Below, piece after piece: positions 6,001 through 6,206 of a DNA stretch of 6,206 bases (its first letter is position 1; each line of letters starts with the position of its first letter). The translations under genes and the position numbers were made by a program. The stretch comes from Gemmatimonadota bacterium (GTDB lineage Bacteria > JBHIER01 > G020348925). The DNA is taken from contig CP070758.1 of NCBI GenBank assembly GCA_020348925.1, forward strand, positions 736,018-742,223, read 5' to 3'. The notes beneath the pieces are model-generated. The model was not told the DNA's origin, did no database searches, and was given only the letters and a program-made list of their open reading frames with translations.

Positions 6001-6206
6001 TATTGAAGCCGTCGATCCGGATCCGGATTCCATGTTCCTTTGGCTGGAACTGGATCCCTACCCCTGCGACGGAGCCCAGCCGGATACGGCCTATGGCCGC
6101 GGCTCGGTCAGTCTGGAGTGGTGCTGGACTCCACCGAAGATGGGAGCATGCGATACCCTGGCCTGCAGCCTCTTTGTCAAGAGCACCATGCCCGATTCGC
6201 TCATGG
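3071..6206 (+). CDS. Giant secreted multi-cohesin / TSP3 repeat protein, 3' end beyond window
   Basis: The frame is open from ATG 3071 to the window edge (1045 codons, no stop); a GTG at 3068 is an adjacent alternative start. In order: a signal peptide (MNTYIKSFILWFLIALPSVCFG, likely cut after G22); three tandem cohesin-like domains of 131 residues (26-156, 157-287, 288-415); a thrombospondin type 3 Ca2+-binding array (417-653) with six DNC(P/L)...GD(V/I/M)CD units; a DUF11-like beta domain (about 655-795; GDVLVIKVLVENVG, GSVMQGNTPGD, VEVDVGTIPGGGTVEITYQV, GTVNSNEF); a fourth, diverged cohesin-like domain (about 806-952); and the start of an Ig/cadherin-like domain (953 on; EAVDPDPDSMFLWLEL, VSLEWCWTPP). 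No enzyme domain is visible. The repeated Asp-rich array implies a calcium-stiffened extracellular protein. With the dockerin protein just upstream, a role as polyvalent scaffold or adhesin is plausible but unproven. A C-terminal sorting domain is expected outside the window. Confidence 0.96.
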   Translation, partial: MNTYIKSFILWFLIALPSVCFGFHEVSPPDIMKACMGDTVSLPLNLTYDEVPPLPIDAFQFDVAYPTELLTFIGIDTSGSLTGGWTFMDGIENTPGVITLGGYSYPGQITTSGVLVFVTFSVDTTGGPLPVSVSGFTDDLAGATTTDGLLQTGVNDVSPPGMLKGCVGNTVTLPLILTYDGCPPEPIDAFQFDVTYPTTLFTFVGVDTTGSLTSGWTFMDGVENTPGVITLGGYSYPGQISSSGVLVNVIFSVTAEGGPLPVSLSQFTDDLARARTTAGLFKTSANDVSPPELTEGCPGDTVSLPLTLTYDGCPPQPIDAFQFDLTFPTTLLSFIEVDPSGSLTEGWTFIDGTENTPGVITLGGYNYPGQISTSGILVYINFKVTASGGPLPVSLDQFIDDLVGSRSTAGAFTGESDVDGDETCDDDDNCPNTANADQLDSDQDGAGDVCDVCPNDPDYDIDGDGVCGDVDNCPDVANTGQEDGDGDGTGDVCDACTDTDGDGYGNPGYPANTCTEDNCPYVSNPGQEDEDGDGIGDVCDICTDTDGDGYGNPGYPVNICSDDNCPDEANAGQENADNDGFGDICDICPYDPDNDIDNDGVCGDVDNCPEKANTNQKDSDSDGVGDMCDNCLVVPNPGQEDADGDGIGDVCDGPELIITMDAEYSRENGEKRKGDCILGGSGVVGPGDVLVIKVLVENVGYSEATGASYYSDSFEYLSLVVGSVTTTEGSVMQGNTPGDAAVEVDVGTIPGGGTVEITYQVAIDDPLPPDVTVIIHQGTVNSNEFGSTLAECIHTFDGIVRIYIGEPIVSVFISPELSIVKPDSQFQVCIEVDSATAEMWINSVYALITFNSILLDSVKVPTFEGTLLDSSGWDMKWHYYPGPTDTLELWLIGGGVGNTGVTGSGPIVCWEFRVRDDIYGTMPGDTTSIRFSKFWFNEGQPMSETENGFFMVNREPEFVTLLPDTIHIAEMHELCLDIEAVDPDPDSMFLWLELDPYPCDGAQPDTAYGRGSVSLEWCWTPPKMGACDTLACSLFVKSTMPDSLM
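3146..4315 (+). repeat. Three tandem cohesin-like repeats, exact 393-base period
   Basis: Units start at 3146, 3539 and 3932, each with VSPP, so the period is exactly 131 codons twice; the third unit ends near 4315, about three residues short. Shared blocks include PIDAFQFD, GSLT, GWTF, ENTPGVITLGGY, YPGQI and GGPLPVS. Units one and two are roughly 70% identical in protein by eye, and all three remain similar at DNA level. This points to tandem duplication of one cohesin-like exported domain with constraint on its length. Units two and three have a cysteine pair (C166/C182 and C297/C313) of which unit one keeps only the first (C35). Confidence 0.92.
4319..5029 (+). repeat. Thrombospondin type 3 calcium-binding repeat array (residues 417-653)
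   Basis: Six units of the form DNCPxxANxxQxDxDxDGxGDVCD are visible; the last reads DNCLVVPN. They are interspersed with the extra inserts TDTDGDGYGNPGYP (twice) and DPDxDIDxDGVCGDVDNCP (twice). Asp/Asn side chains in such repeats bind many Ca2+ ions and the cysteines form disulfides, giving a rod-like spacer. A 138-base (46-codon) step links 4550, 4688 and 4826; the first two of these units are near duplicates. The absence of stops in other frames here creates long spurious open frames on both strands. Confidence 0.93.
5030..5455 (+). other. DUF11-like beta-sandwich domain of the second secreted protein
   Basis: The segment has the order GDVLVIKVLVENVGYSEATG, SDSFEYLSLVVGSVTTTEGSV, GNTPGDAAVEVDVGTIPGGG, VEITYQVAI and HQGTVNSNEF. 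This follows the DUF11/conserved-repeat-domain pattern (N-x-G, D-x-x-x, GSV...G.V..GN..GD..V.V.VGTL..G, NQATV) of bacterial surface proteins. It acts as a structural spacer in known cases; no binding function can be read from the sequence. Confidence 0.7.
5486..5926 (+). other. Fourth, diverged cohesin-like domain of the second secreted protein
   Basis: Residues about 806-952 read VSVFISPELSIVKPDSQFQVCIEVDSA, then VYALITFNSILLDSVKV, then GWDMKWHYYPG, LELWLIGGG and GPIVCWEFRV. The order (two strands, x-x-L-x-F/Y-x-x-x-L, glycine-rich strand, hydrophobic V-C-W-E-F strand) is that of cohesin-type domains. Similarity to the three N-terminal repeats is low, so it is an older or separately acquired copy. 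Cysteines at the two V-C positions may form a disulfide. Confidence 0.55.
5927..6206 (+). other. Start of an Ig/cadherin-like domain, cut by window edge
   Basis: From residue 953 the chain reads NREPEFVTLLPDTIHI, then LCLDIEAVDPDPDSMFLWLEL and GSVSLEWCWTPP. NxxPxF, A-x-DPD-x-D and the F/W-x-WTP ending are typical of putative Ig (He_PIG/cadherin-like) domains in bacterial surface proteins. Only about 93 residues are visible. Confidence 0.55.

Noticed and set aside
1-6206. CRISPR array, phage genes, rRNA, toxin-antitoxin or defence genes
   Set aside because: No short regularly spaced direct repeats with unique spacers, no RNA gene signatures and no matching protein motifs were seen; all periodic DNA is explained by protein repeats.

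Overview
The window looks like a chromosomal stretch from an uncultured bacterium of the FCB superphylum or a similar candidate phylum (Zixibacteria, Eisenbacteria, Krumholzibacteria or KSB1 type). The reasons are a C-terminal FlgD-like/T9SS type A sorting domain, CCLPDGSC cysteine repeats, a dockerin module, cohesin-like domains, thrombospondin type 3 calcium repeats and a DUF11-like domain, all in very large secreted proteins. The phylum assignment is inferred from domain style only; no taxonomic marker gene is present.

Layout. Positions 1-270 on the minus strand hold the first 90 codons of an IS110-family (DEDD) transposase that runs off the left edge. Just upstream of it, a nearly perfect inverted repeat (269-288 / 318-336) covers its start codon and Shine-Dalgarno site. 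Positions 337-758 are AT-rich with no credible gene and may include the non-coding end of the IS, the place where IS110-group elements carry their bridge RNA. A strong sigma-70-like promoter (TTGACA, 17 bases, TATATT, 759-787) points right. It is followed by a leader of about 210 bases and then by two secreted multidomain proteins on the plus strand, 48 bases apart and probably co-transcribed.

The first protein (1004-3022, 672 residues, complete) has a signal peptide, an unnamed beta-sandwich-like domain, three 36-residue CCLPDGSC modules, an irregular dockerin, a cohesin-like domain and a C-terminal sorting domain. The second (3071 to beyond the right edge, 1045 codons visible) has a signal peptide, three tandem cohesin-like repeats with an exact 393-base period, a calcium-binding TSP3 array, a DUF11-like domain, a fourth cohesin-like domain and the start of an Ig-like domain.

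Taken together, the two genes resemble a cohesin-dockerin surface assembly: a dockerin-bearing, probably surface-anchored protein next to a polyvalent cohesin protein, both with Ca2+-binding modules. No catalytic domain is visible in either, so the role is more likely structural or adhesive than enzymatic. That the two proteins interact is inference from domain content and adjacency.
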